Source: Achromobacter dolens | GTDB lineage: Bacteria; Pseudomonadota; Gammaproteobacteria; Burkholderiales; Burkholderiaceae_B | NCBI RefSeq assembly: GCF_902859745.1 | Contig: NZ_CADIJW010000008.1 | Coordinates: forward strand, 1 to 64,000 | Length of the DNA: 64,000 nt | Direction of reading: 5' to 3' | Shown: positions 8,021 to 16,103 of the stretch, piece by piece | Layout: each line of letters starts with the position of its first letter | Position numbering within the stretch: position 1 is the stretch's first letter | Position numbers and translations under genes: made by a program | The notes under the pieces: generated by a model | What the model was told of the DNA's origin: nothing | The model's database searches: none | The model's input: only the letters and a program-made list of their open reading frames with translations

Positions 8021-8912
8021 GCTCTACAAGATCGCCGCCGCGGTGGCGCTGGTGGCCGGGGGCGGCCTGGCGGCGCTGGCGGCGCCGCCGGCGCCGGCCG
8101 GCGAAACCAGGACCTTCGCCGTGCTCGACAAAGACGGCAAGCGGCTGCCCGACTACACCATTCCGTCCGACACCCTGATCGACAAGGCGCCCAACGCCGA
8201 GCAGATCCGCTACGGCCAGCGCCTGCTCAACGAGACCCGCCGGCTGCTGCCGGACAATACCGGCGCCAGCCTCAATTGCAGTAGCTGCCATGTACAGCAG
8301 GGCAAGAAGCCGCTGGGCGCGCCCTACATCAATTCGGTCAATTCGTTCCCGCAGTTCAATCCGCGCGCGGGCCGCGAAGTGACGCTGGCGGACCGCATCA
8401 ACGGCTGTTTCCAACGCTCGATGAACGGCAAGCCGCTGGACAAGGAGTCGCCGGAAATGCTGGCGATGCTGGCCTACATGAAGTGGCTGGCGCAGGACGT
8501 GCCGCACGGCGCCCAGGTGCAGATCAAGAATGCCTGGCCCATCGACACCAAGCTGGTGCCCGATGCGGCGCGCGGCAAGACCCTGTACGCGGCGCAATGC
8601 GCCGCCTGCCACGGCGCCAATGGCGAAGGCAAGCGCGACGGCGCCGGCAATATCGTGTTCCCGCCGTTGTGGGGCGAGGAATCGTTCAACATCGGCGCCG
8701 GACTGGCCCGCACCTACAAGGCGGCGGCCTTCATCCGCAACAGCATGCCGATGGGCGTGAATACCCATGGCAACTGGGGCGAGGGCAAGGTGCTGTCCGA
8801 CCAGGACGCGGTCGACGTGGCCGAGTACTTCACCCACATGCCGCGGCCGGACTTTCCGCCCAAGGACAAGGACTGGCCGGACGGCAAGAAGCCCAAGGAC
8901 GCGCGCTATTGA
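8013..8912 (+). CDS. TsdA-like diheme cytochrome c (thiosulfate dehydrogenase family)
   Basis: The 299-residue exported protein has two heme motifs, CSSCH (89-93) and CAACH (196-200). Between them INGCFQRSMNGKPL (129-142) matches the TsdA signature in which a Cys (here Cys132) is the unusual distal ligand of the first heme. The segment with Met245/Met247 could ligate the second heme. TsdA enzymes couple two thiosulfates to tetrathionate in the periplasm, or run in reverse. Residues 1-25 are a signal peptide. The start is fixed by GGAGG at 8002-8006; it overlaps the triheme gene. Activity on thiosulfate is a family-based inference. Confidence 0.75.
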   Translation: MSKLYKIAAAVALVAGGGLAALAAPPAPAGETRTFAVLDKDGKRLPDYTIPSDTLIDKAPNAEQIRYGQRLLNETRRLLPDNTGASLNCSSCHVQQGKKPLGAPYINSVNSFPQFNPRAGREVTLADRINGCFQRSMNGKPLDKESPEMLAMLAYMKWLAQDVPHGAQVQIKNAWPIDTKLVPDAARGKTLYAAQCAACHGANGEGKRDGAGNIVFPPLWGEESFNIGAGLARTYKAAAFIRNSMPMGVNTHGNWGEGKVLSDQDAVDVAEYFTHMPRPDFPPKDKDWPDGKKPKDARY

Positions 8913-9032
8913 GCAACCGAGCCGGACGCGCGGGCCTGTCCCGTCCGGGGCGGCCCGGATCCGGGCAGGGGGATGGCGCGCTCCACGCCCTACAATCGGC
9001 GAGTCTTCCCTCGTGATCGTCCCGGGCCCGCC

Positions 9033-9959
9033 ATGGAACTGCGCCAGCTTCGTTATTTCGTTCGCGTCGTCGAAGCCGGCAGCATCGGCCGCGCGGCCAT
9101 GTCGCTGGGCATGGTGACGTCGGCGCTCAGCCAGCAGATCAGCCGGCTCGAAGGCGAGCTGGCCACCCGACTGCTGCAACGCAGCGCCAGCGGCGTGGTG
9201 CCCACCGATGCCGGGCTGGCGTTTTTCCGCCAGGCACAGCTCGCGCTGCGCCATGCCGACGACGCCGTCCATGCCGCGCAGCAGGCGCGCCTGGCCGGCC
9301 ACGTCAGCGTCGGCCTGTCGTCCACGACCGCCTCCATCCTGGGGGCGCCGTTCGTGCAGGCCATGAACGCGCGCTATCCGGACATCCGCCTGCACCTGGT
9401 CGAGGCGTTGTCGGGCCACCTGGCCGACATGCTCAACGGCCGCCAGCTCGACCTGGCCATCGTGTTCCATGCCGAAGCGGCGCGCCGCTGGAGCGTGACG
9501 CCGTTGCTGGACGAGCCCCTGTACCTGTGCGCCGGGCGCGGCATGACGGGCCTGCCCGCCGGCCCCGCCACCCGCCTGGAGGAGATCGCGGGCCTGCCGC
9601 TGGTGCTGCCCAGCGGCCGCCACGGGCTGCGCGCCCTGGTCAGCCGGGGATTCCAGCAGCGCGGGTTGACGCCCCGCGTGGTGGCCGAAGTCGATGGCCT
9701 GGCCTTGTTGATGGAGGTGGTGCAACTGGGCTACGCCGCCACCATCCAGCCCAGTTCCGCCACCGCCCGCATCGCGCCGGGGCAGTTGGCCATGGCGCGG
9801 ATCGACGACGCCGACCTGTTCCGGCCCAACCTGCTGGCCAGCCTGTCGGACGACGAATTGTCGCCGGCGGCGCTGGCCGCGCGGCTGGTGCTGGCCGACG
9901 TCTCGCGCACCCTGGCGCGCGACGGCAAATGGGCGGTGACCGCGCTGCATGCGTCTTGA
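9033..9959 (+). CDS. tcuR: LysR-family regulator, probably of tcuAB
   Basis: The 308-residue protein has an N-terminal LysR helix-turn-helix (AGSIGRAAMSLGMVTSALSQ) and a co-inducer domain. It lies directly upstream of tcuA in the same direction, the arrangement seen for TcuR, which activates tricarballylate use in Salmonella. The interval to tcuA holds an inverted repeat at 10015-10029 that could be its site. The symbol rests on this context; a citrate-responsive variant is equally possible. Confidence 0.75.
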   Translation: MELRQLRYFVRVVEAGSIGRAAMSLGMVTSALSQQISRLEGELATRLLQRSASGVVPTDAGLAFFRQAQLALRHADDAVHAAQQARLAGHVSVGLSSTTASILGAPFVQAMNARYPDIRLHLVEALSGHLADMLNGRQLDLAIVFHAEAARRWSVTPLLDEPLYLCAGRGMTGLPAGPATRLEEIAGLPLVLPSGRHGLRALVSRGFQQRGLTPRVVAEVDGLALLMEVVQLGYAATIQPSSATARIAPGQLAMARIDDADLFRPNLLASLSDDELSPAALAARLVLADVSRTLARDGKWAVTALHAS

Positions 9960-10014
9960 GCGGGCGGCGCTTGCTGCCCATGAGCGGTACTCACACAGTG
10001 GCGGAATACCGCCC

Positions 10015-10029
10015 TTCACGAATCATGAA
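10015..10029. promoter_or_regulatory. Candidate LysR box upstream of tcuA
   Basis: TTCA (10015-10018) and TGAA (10026-10029) form a T-N13-A inverted repeat 77 bases before the tcuA start. Position suits a LysR-type activator such as the neighbouring TcuR-like protein. GGCGG/CCGCC arms also occur just upstream at about 10000-10013. Confidence 0.35.
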
Positions 10030-10105
10030 GACCCGTTGACGGCGCGCTGATATCGCGGCGCGCGTCGTCGGCCTACAGTCCGTTCCTTGATCCGGGAACG
10101 ATGAC

Positions 10106-11521
10106 ATGGTCGATGTATTGGTGATAGGCGGAGGCAACGCGGCGCTGTGCGCGGCCCTGATGGCGCGCGAGGCGGGCGCCAGCGTGTTGCTGCTGGAGGC
10201 CGCGCCGCGCGAATGGCGCGGCGGCAATTCGCAGCACACGCGCAACCTGCGCTGCATGCACGACGCGCCGCAGGACGTGCTGGTGGACGCCTATCCGGAA
10301 GAGGAATACTGGCAGGACCTGCTCAAGGTCACCGGCGGCCAGACCGACGAGAAACTGGCGCGGCTGGTGATCCGCGAATCCGCCACCTGTCGCGACTGGA
10401 TGCGGCGCCATGGCGTCAATTTCCAGCCGCCGCTGTCGGGCGCGCTGCACGTGGCCCGCACCAACGCCTTCTTCATGGGCGGCGGCAAGGCGCTGGTCAA
10501 TGCCTATTACCGCAGCGCCGAGGCCCTGGGCGTGCGCATCCGCTACGACGCGCCGGTGGACGCGCTGGAACTGCGGGACGGCCGCTTCAAGGCCGCCCGC
10601 ATCGGCGCCGAGCGCATCGAGGCGCGCGCCTGCGTGCTGGCGGCGGGCGGCTTCGAGTCCAACCGTGACTGGCTGCGCGAGGCCTGGGGCCGCAACGAGC
10701 GCGGCGAATGGCCGGCCGACAATTTCCTCATCCGCGGCACCCGCTACAACCAGGGCGTGCTGCTCAAGTTCATGCTGGACGCCGGCGCCGACCGCATCGG
10801 CGATCCGTCGCAGTCGCATTGCGTGGCCATCGACGCGCGCGCGCCGCTGTACGACGGCGGCATCTGCACCCGCATCGACTGCGTCTCGCTGGGCGTGGTG
10901 GTCAACCGCGACGCGCAACGCTTCTACGACGAGGGCGAGGATTTCTGGCCCAAGCGCTACGCCATCTGGGGCCGCCTGACGGCCATGCAGCCGGGGCAGA
11001 TCGCCTACTCCATCATCGACGCCAAGGCCGTGGGCCGTTTCATGCCGCCGGTGTTTCCCGGCGTCACCGCCGATTCCGTGGCGGAACTGGGGCGGCGACT
11101 GGGACTGGACCCGGTGGCGTTCGAGCACACCATCCGCGCATACAACCAGGCCTGTAGGACCGGCACCTTCGACCATACGACACTGGACGACTGCCGCACC
11201 GAGGGCCTGGCGCCCGCCAAGACCCACTGGGCCCGGCCCATCGACACCGCGCCGTTCTACGGCTACGCGCTGCGGCCCGGCATCACCTTCACCTATCTGG
11301 GCCTGAAGGTGGACGAGACCGCCGCGGTCCGCTTCAACGGCGTTCCCAGCGACAACCTGTTCGTGGCCGGCGAGATGATGGCGGGCAACGTGCTGGGCAA
11401 GGGCTACACGGCGGGCGTCGGCATGTCCATCGGCACCGCGTTCGGCCGGATTGCCGGCACGCGCGCCGCGGCCGCCGCGCGCCAATCGCATCACGCAGGA
11501 GCACAGCATGCGGCAGCTTGA
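10106..11521 (+). CDS. tcuA: FAD-dependent tricarballylate dehydrogenase
   Basis: The 471-residue flavoprotein opens with the Rossmann motif [15 protein letters not shown] and has the fumarate-reductase/succinate-dehydrogenase fold, including the C-terminal substrate-gate segment [20 protein letters not shown]. TcuA oxidises tricarballylate to cis-aconitate so it can enter the TCA cycle. Pairing with the TcuB-like iron-sulfur membrane protein, whose start overlaps this stop by 14 bases, is the strongest support. Other four-carbon or six-carbon acids cannot be excluded as substrate. Confidence 0.85.
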   Translation: MVDVLVIGGGNAALCAALMAREAGASVLLLEAAPREWRGGNSQHTRNLRCMHDAPQDVLVDAYPEEEYWQDLLKVTGGQTDEKLARLVIRESATCRDWMRRHGVNFQPPLSGALHVARTNAFFMGGGKALVNAYYRSAEALGVRIRYDAPVDALELRDGRFKAARIGAERIEARACVLAAGGFESNRDWLREAWGRNERGEWPADNFLIRGTRYNQGVLLKFMLDAGADRIGDPSQSHCVAIDARAPLYDGGICTRIDCVSLGVVVNRDAQRFYDEGEDFWPKRYAIWGRLTAMQPGQIAYSIIDAKAVGRFMPPVFPGVTADSVAELGRRLGLDPVAFEHTIRAYNQACRTGTFDHTTLDDCRTEGLAPAKTHWARPIDTAPFYGYALRPGITFTYLGLKVDETAAVRFNGVPSDNLFVAGEMMAGNVLGKGYTAGVGMSIGTAFGRIAGTRAAAAARQSHHAGAQHAAA

Positions 11522-12710
11522 AACCCTGGCCCGCGAGGCCCAATCGTTCCCGCAGGCCGCGCCGGCGATGGTCGAACAGCCGGTGCGCTGGCATGGCCGT
11601 GGCGCCGCGCTCAGCACCGACGAAGCCGAAGTGGCGCGCGTCATGCAGATCTGCAATGCCTGCCGCTATTGCGAAGGCTTTTGCGCCGTCTTCCCGGCCA
11701 TGACCCGGCGCCTGGAATTCGGCAAGGCCGACCTGAACTACCTGGCCAACCTGTGCCACAACTGCGGCGCCTGTCTGCACGCCTGTCAGTACGCGCCGCC
11801 GCACGAGTTCGCGGTGAACGTGCCGCAGGCCATGGCCAAGGTGCGGCTGCAGACCTACACCGAGTACGCGTTTCCGGCCGTGCTGGGCAAACTGTACCGG
11901 CGCAACGGGCTGGCGCTATCGCTGGCCACGGCGGCGGGACTGGCATTGTTTCTGGCATTGACGGTGATGCTGACGGGCGGGCTGTTCCACGCGCCCATGG
12001 CGGGCAATTTCTATGCGGTGTTCCCGCACAACACGCTGGCGCTGATGTTCGGCGCGGTGTTCGGCTTTGCCATGCTGGCGTTGGGCATCGGCGCGGCGCG
12101 CTTCTGGCGCGACGTCAGCCCAGGCGCGGCCAGCGGCGCGGCGGTGGCCGAGGCCGCGCACGATGCGCTGCGCCTGCGCTACCTGGACGGCGGCCATGGC
12201 AAGGGCTGCAACAACGCCGACGATGCCTTCACCCTGTGGCGCCGGCGCTTCCACCATTTCACGTTCTACGGCTTCATGCTGTGCTTTGCCGCGACCTGCG
12301 TGGCCACGCTGTATCACTACCTGCTGGGACAGCAGGCGCCGTATCCGTTCTGGAGCGCGCCGGTGCTGCTGGGCACGGCGGGCGGCATCGGCCTGTTGAT
12401 CGGGCCGGCGGGCCTGCTGTGGCTGAACCTGAAGCGCCATCCGCTGCAGGGCGACGCGGCGCAGAAGCCGATGGACCGGGGTTTCATCGCCTTGCTGCTG
12501 CTGACCAGCGCCACCGGCCTGGCGCTGCTGGCCGGCCGCGATACCGGCGCCATGGCCCTGCTGCTGGCAGTGCACCTGGGCGTGGTGATGGCGCTGTTCC
12601 TGACCTTGCCCTACGGCAAATTCGCCCATGGCGTCTATCGCTCGGCCGCGCTGTTGAAGTGGTCGATCGAGAAGCGGCAGCCCGACAAGTTGCGGTTGGG
12701 CGCCGATTGA
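11508..12710 (+). CDS. tcuB: TcuB iron-sulfur membrane oxidoreductase
   Basis: The 400-residue protein carries two [4Fe-4S]-type clusters: C49-C52-C55-C59 ([11 protein letters not shown]) and C83-C86-C89-C93 ([11 protein letters not shown]), followed by several membrane helices from about residue 130. TcuB reoxidises the FADH2 of TcuA and passes electrons to the quinone pool. The ATG at 11508 follows CAGGAGCA and overlaps the end of tcuA, so the pair is translationally coupled. A strong hairpin follows immediately downstream. Confidence 0.87.
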   Translation: MRQLETLAREAQSFPQAAPAMVEQPVRWHGRGAALSTDEAEVARVMQICNACRYCEGFCAVFPAMTRRLEFGKADLNYLANLCHNCGACLHACQYAPPHEFAVNVPQAMAKVRLQTYTEYAFPAVLGKLYRRNGLALSLATAAGLALFLALTVMLTGGLFHAPMAGNFYAVFPHNTLALMFGAVFGFAMLALGIGAARFWRDVSPGAASGAAVAEAAHDALRLRYLDGGHGKGCNNADDAFTLWRRRFHHFTFYGFMLCFAATCVATLYHYLLGQQAPYPFWSAPVLLGTAGGIGLLIGPAGLLWLNLKRHPLQGDAAQKPMDRGFIALLLLTSATGLALLAGRDTGAMALLLAVHLGVVMALFLTLPYGKFAHGVYRSAALLKWSIEKRQPDKLRLGAD

Positions 12711-12713
12711 GCC

Positions 12714-12742
12714 GCGGAGCGGCCGCCCGCCGGCCGCTCCGC
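12714..12742 (+). other. Intercistronic stem-loop between tcuB and Bug receptor
   Basis: An 11-bp perfect stem (GCGGAGCGGCC at 12714-12724, reverse complement at 12732-12742) with a 7-base loop. There is no T-run, so it is more likely an mRNA-stabilising or processing hairpin than a full terminator. It could set different levels of tcuAB and the receptor mRNA. Confidence 0.5.
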
Positions 12743-12796
12743 GCATGACGGCGTCCTCGAAGACGCCGCGATCCCAATATTCCCCAGGAGACTTGC

Positions 12797-13774
12797 ATGA
12801 TCCCTCATCGCCTTGCCCGCGCGGCATTCGCCGCCGCCTGTCTGCTGCCGGCGCTGCCGGCCGCGCACGCGCAGACCTTTCCCGCCAAGCCCATCACGCT
12901 GGTCGTGCCGCATTCGGCCGGCGGCACCTCCGACATCCTGGCGCGCACGGTGGCGGCCGAGGCGGCGAAGACGCTGGGGCAGACCATCGTGATCGACAAC
13001 AAGGGCGGCGCCAACGGCACCATCGCCGCCAAGCAGGTGGCATCGGCCGCGCCCGACGGCTATACGCTGCTGCTGGCGACCGCCAGCACGCATGGCATCA
13101 ACCCGTCGCTGTATTCGCGCATCTCGTATGACGCGGTCAAGGACTTCGCGCCGATCACGCTGCTGGCCACCGTGCCCAACGTGCTGGTGGTCGGTCCCAA
13201 CGTGAAGGCCGCGACCGTGTCCGACCTGATCGCCTACGTCAAGGCGCAGGGCGATCGCAGCAACATGGGTTCTGCCGGGGCGGGGACGCCGGGCCACCTG
13301 GCCGGCGAGATGTTCAAACGGGCCGCCGGCCTGCAGTTCACGCATGTGCCGTACAAGGGCGGCAGTCCGGCCATCACTGACCTGATCGGCGGTCAGATCG
13401 ACTTCATGTTCACCACCATTCCTGGCGTGCTGCCGCACGTCAAGGCGGGCACGCTGCGCGCGCTGGCGGTGACCTCGCCGCAGCGCTCGCCGGCATTGCC
13501 CGAGATTCCGACCATGGCGGAGTCGGGCCTGGCGGGGTTCCAGGCGCTGTCGTGGCACGGCGTGGTGGCGCCGGCGGGCACGCCGGACGCGGTCGTGGCG
13601 CGCTTGAACGAAGCCTTGGGCGGGGCCTTGGCCGCGCCGACGGTCCGGCAGCGCCTGATGGAAGAGGGGGCGCAGGCATCGACCCTGCATACGGCCGCAT
13701 TCGGCGCATTCATCGACCGGGAGATCGCGGCCTGGGCGCAGGCCGTGAAGGATTCCGGCGCCACCGCGAACTGA
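12797..13774 (+). CDS. Bug/TctC-family periplasmic tricarboxylate-binding protein
   Basis: The 325-residue protein has a Sec signal peptide (cleavage near AHA|QTFP, residue 25) and the Bug/TctC fold, shown by PITLVVPHSAGGTSDILAR, NKGGANGTIAAKQVA and the ILPHVKAGTLRALAVT-like segment. These receptors bind carboxylates for tripartite tricarboxylate transporters and are greatly expanded in Bordetella and Achromobacter. TctA/TctB membrane partners are not nearby, as is common for Bug genes. It takes the place of the TcuC permease in this tcu cluster, so tricarballylate or citrate is the likely ligand. AGGAG lies 10 bases before the ATG. Confidence 0.9.
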   Translation: MIPHRLARAAFAAACLLPALPAAHAQTFPAKPITLVVPHSAGGTSDILARTVAAEAAKTLGQTIVIDNKGGANGTIAAKQVASAAPDGYTLLLATASTHGINPSLYSRISYDAVKDFAPITLLATVPNVLVVGPNVKAATVSDLIAYVKAQGDRSNMGSAGAGTPGHLAGEMFKRAAGLQFTHVPYKGGSPAITDLIGGQIDFMFTTIPGVLPHVKAGTLRALAVTSPQRSPALPEIPTMAESGLAGFQALSWHGVVAPAGTPDAVVARLNEALGGALAAPTVRQRLMEEGAQASTLHTAAFGAFIDREIAAWAQAVKDSGATAN

Positions 13775-13813
13775 GCGCGTTGCGCGGCGGCGTCCCGCCT
13801 CAGCGGTGAGGCT

Positions 13814-14290
13814 TCAACCCGCCTGGTAGGCGTCGCACAGGGCCAGGTATTCGTCGCCGCTGATCGCCAGCGCCATGGCCGGGATCAGCACGCGCTTGCG
13901 ATCCGGCAGCGAGGTCTTAAGCTGGATCTGGCGGCCGATCGGAATGCCGACGTAGGTCTGGTTGACGTAGGTGTTCTCGTTGATGGCGCGCCACGGGATG
14001 AGCGTGCCGTCCGTCACGCGCAGGCCTTCGCGGGTGAAGGTGATGACGGGCTTGGGGGCGCCGAACGCGCGCATCAGGCAGCGGATCACCAGCCACACGC
14101 CGATGGCCGCGATGGCGGCGAAGAACGCCATGCCGCCCAGATTGCCGCGGGCGCGCGCGGCCAGCGCGCCGAATGCCACCGCGGCCACTGTCCAGATGAC
14201 GGCGCCGGCGATGAGGCGGTTGCGCGAGTGGTAGACCGGGCGATCGGCCAGGGTCTGGGCTTGGTGCGAGGCGGAGCTGTAGATTTCCAT
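13814..14290 (-). CDS. Hypothetical two-helix membrane protein
   Basis: The 158-residue protein has two hydrophobic segments (about residues 27-45 and 51-70) and a soluble C-terminal part with GLRVTDGTLIPWRAINENTY, reminiscent of bacterial PH-like membrane proteins. I do not recognise a named family. It follows a similarly built protein by 52 bases on the same strand, and both share a (G-x-x-)IPW segment, so the pair may be diverged duplicates. No function is assigned. Confidence 0.7.
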   Translation of the reverse strand: MEIYSSASHQAQTLADRPVYHSRNRLIAGAVIWTVAAVAFGALAARARGNLGGMAFFAAIAAIGVWLVIRCLMRAFGAPKPVITFTREGLRVTDGTLIPWRAINENTYVNQTYVGIPIGRQIQLKTSLPDRKRVLIPAMALAISGDEYLALCDAYQAG

Positions 14291-14342
14291 GTCTGGGTTG
14301 AAGGGCTAAGGGTGAATGGCCGCCATGCGGGCGGGCGTTGAA

Positions 14343-15062
14343 TCAGGCGGGCAGGTAATGCCGCAGGCAGGCCAGCAGCACCGGCTCGTTGTCGATGCCG
14401 GAGCGGTCGACCTTGTGGGTCTTGCCGCGCGCGACGATGATCAGCGTCTCGTCGGTCTCCATGCCTTCGCTGTCGGATTGCGTGCGGATGGTGTCGATGC
14501 TGGCCCACGGGATCGGCCGGCCCTTGTGGACCAGGCCGGCCGCGTTCATGCCCAGCGCGCCGAAGGAGACGGTGGCGCCGGCATCGATGCGGCGCCGGAC
14601 GTCGGCTTCGAGATGGCCGCCCACGCGCGCGTCCAGCAGGTCGAGCAATGCGTCGGCATGGTCCCAGATCGCCAGCCGCAGCCGCACGCGCCGGCCATTG
14701 CCCAGCGTCAGCAGCAGGTGATCGCGGTTGTGCCGATGGCGCATCGAAGCGACGTCGCCGTAGGGCACCGTGAGCGCGCCCAGATGCAGCGCCCGCTCAT
14801 CCAGCGTCAGCGTGGCGGGCGCGCGCCACCAGGCGACCAGGTCCGAGCCGCGCCACAACAGGTAGCCCACGGTCGGCAGGGTCAGGAAGAAGATCAGCCA
14901 CATGGCGCGATAACGCAGCATCTCGACCAGCAGCCGGCGCGGCAGCAGCCAGATGTCGACGGTGGCCAGCAGTTGCGCGGCGAACAGGTAGAGCAGCGCA
15001 GCCGCGCCGAGGTAGCAGCCAAGCGCGTAGCGCGGCAGGATGCGAGGAAAGGAAGCCGTCAT
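14343..15062 (-). CDS. Hypothetical membrane protein paired with its smaller neighbour
   Basis: The 239-residue protein has two N-terminal membrane helices (about 12-34 and 53-70) and a cytoplasmic region rich in short beta-like segments. GLVHKGRPIPWASIDTIRT (near residues 176-194) resembles the IPW-containing stretch of the next gene. An Arg/His-rich patch (MRHRHNRDH) lies near residue 110. No catalytic motif is visible. It is probably co-transcribed with the 13814-14290 gene. Confidence 0.7.
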   Translation of the reverse strand: MTASFPRILPRYALGCYLGAAALLYLFAAQLLATVDIWLLPRRLLVEMLRYRAMWLIFFLTLPTVGYLLWRGSDLVAWWRAPATLTLDERALHLGALTVPYGDVASMRHRHNRDHLLLTLGNGRRVRLRLAIWDHADALLDLLDARVGGHLEADVRRRIDAGATVSFGALGMNAAGLVHKGRPIPWASIDTIRTQSDSEGMETDETLIIVARGKTHKVDRSGIDNEPVLLACLRHYLPA

Positions 15063-15209
15063 GCGAGCAGCGGGCCGCGACGCGGCACCGTCCTGAACTT
15101 TGAAGGCTTGGCACTCTAAGGCGATGTCCGGCGGGCCGGGGTTTCCATCTGTATCAATATCGCGTATTTCATGTCGCCACCGGCTTGCCCGGCCCAGGCG
15201 CGGAGCGGT

Positions 15210-16103
15210 TCAAAAGAACTCGCCCCGCCGCACCGCCAGCGCCGCCGCCGCCGCGCGCGTTTCCACGCCAAGCTTGACGTAGAGGTGCTCCAGGTGTTTG
15301 TTCACCGTCCGTGGCGCCATGCCCAGGATCTCGGCGATATCCCGATTGGTCTTGCCCTTGGCCAACCAGCGCAGCACATCGGCCTCGCGCGGCGTCAGGC
15401 CGTAGGCCGCGGCCAACGGCGCCGTCTCCTGCAATAGCAGCAAGGTCTCGCCGCTACGGCGCGATGCCGACAGACTCAGGGTCAGGCGTCCCCCCGCGCG
15501 GGTGATCACCAGGGGTTCAGCCGCCGGCCCGGCCGCCAGATTGCCCGCCACCCAATCCGCCAAGGGCGCCGGCAGCTCCGTCGCATCCTCGGCGCAACCG
15601 TAATACGCCGCCAGCCAGAGCCGCGCCTTGCCGGTCTTCCAGATCGGCAGCCCGCGAGCGTCCAGCGCCACCACCGCTCGCGCCGCCGCATCGATCGCGT
15701 CAAAGGCCGCCGACAGGCTGCGCGCATTGCGCAAATGCGTCTGCAGCCTGGCTACCACCACATCCGGATCCAGCGGCTTGGTCACGTAATCCACGCCGCC
15801 CACCCGAAACCCCTTCAACACGTGCTCGGGCTCGGTCAGGCCCGTCATGAACACCACCGGCACCTCCCCGGCCGCCGGATGCGCTTTCAGGCGCGCGCAG
15901 GTCTCGAACCCGTCCATTCCCGGCATCACCGCGTCGAGCAGCACGATGTCCGGCACCACGAAATCCACCCGTTCTATGGCCGACTGGCCGTCGGTTGCCA
16001 CCAGCACCTGATACCCCGCTTCATCCAATGCGGTGGAGAGCATTTTCAGATTGTCCGGGGCGTCATCGACCAGCATGACGAGGTTCTTATCGGGCGTGGG
16101 CAT
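15210..16103 (-). CDS. LuxR/NarL-type response regulator paired with the permease-kinase
   Basis: The 297-residue protein has a receiver domain (phosphoacceptor Asp57 in VLLDAVMPGMDG, Lys in YVTKPLDPD), a middle PAS-like linker (ARAVVALDARGLPIWK) and a C-terminal LuxR helix-turn-helix (LTPREADVLRWLAKGKTNRD). Its ATG at 16103 lies inside the end of the kinase gene, overlapping by 17 bases; a start at 16118 is also possible. It is the obvious output of the hybrid kinase and the best candidate to bind the paired palindromes before the amide-uptake operon. Confidence 0.9.
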   Translation of the reverse strand: MPTPDKNLVMLVDDAPDNLKMLSTALDEAGYQVLVATDGQSAIERVDFVVPDIVLLDAVMPGMDGFETCARLKAHPAAGEVPVVFMTGLTEPEHVLKGFRVGGVDYVTKPLDPDVVVARLQTHLRNARSLSAAFDAIDAAARAVVALDARGLPIWKTGKARLWLAAYYGCAEDATELPAPLADWVAGNLAAGPAAEPLVITRAGGRLTLSLSASRRSGETLLLLQETAPLAAAYGLTPREADVLRWLAKGKTNRDIAEILGMAPRTVNKHLEHLYVKLGVETRAAAAALAVRRGEFF

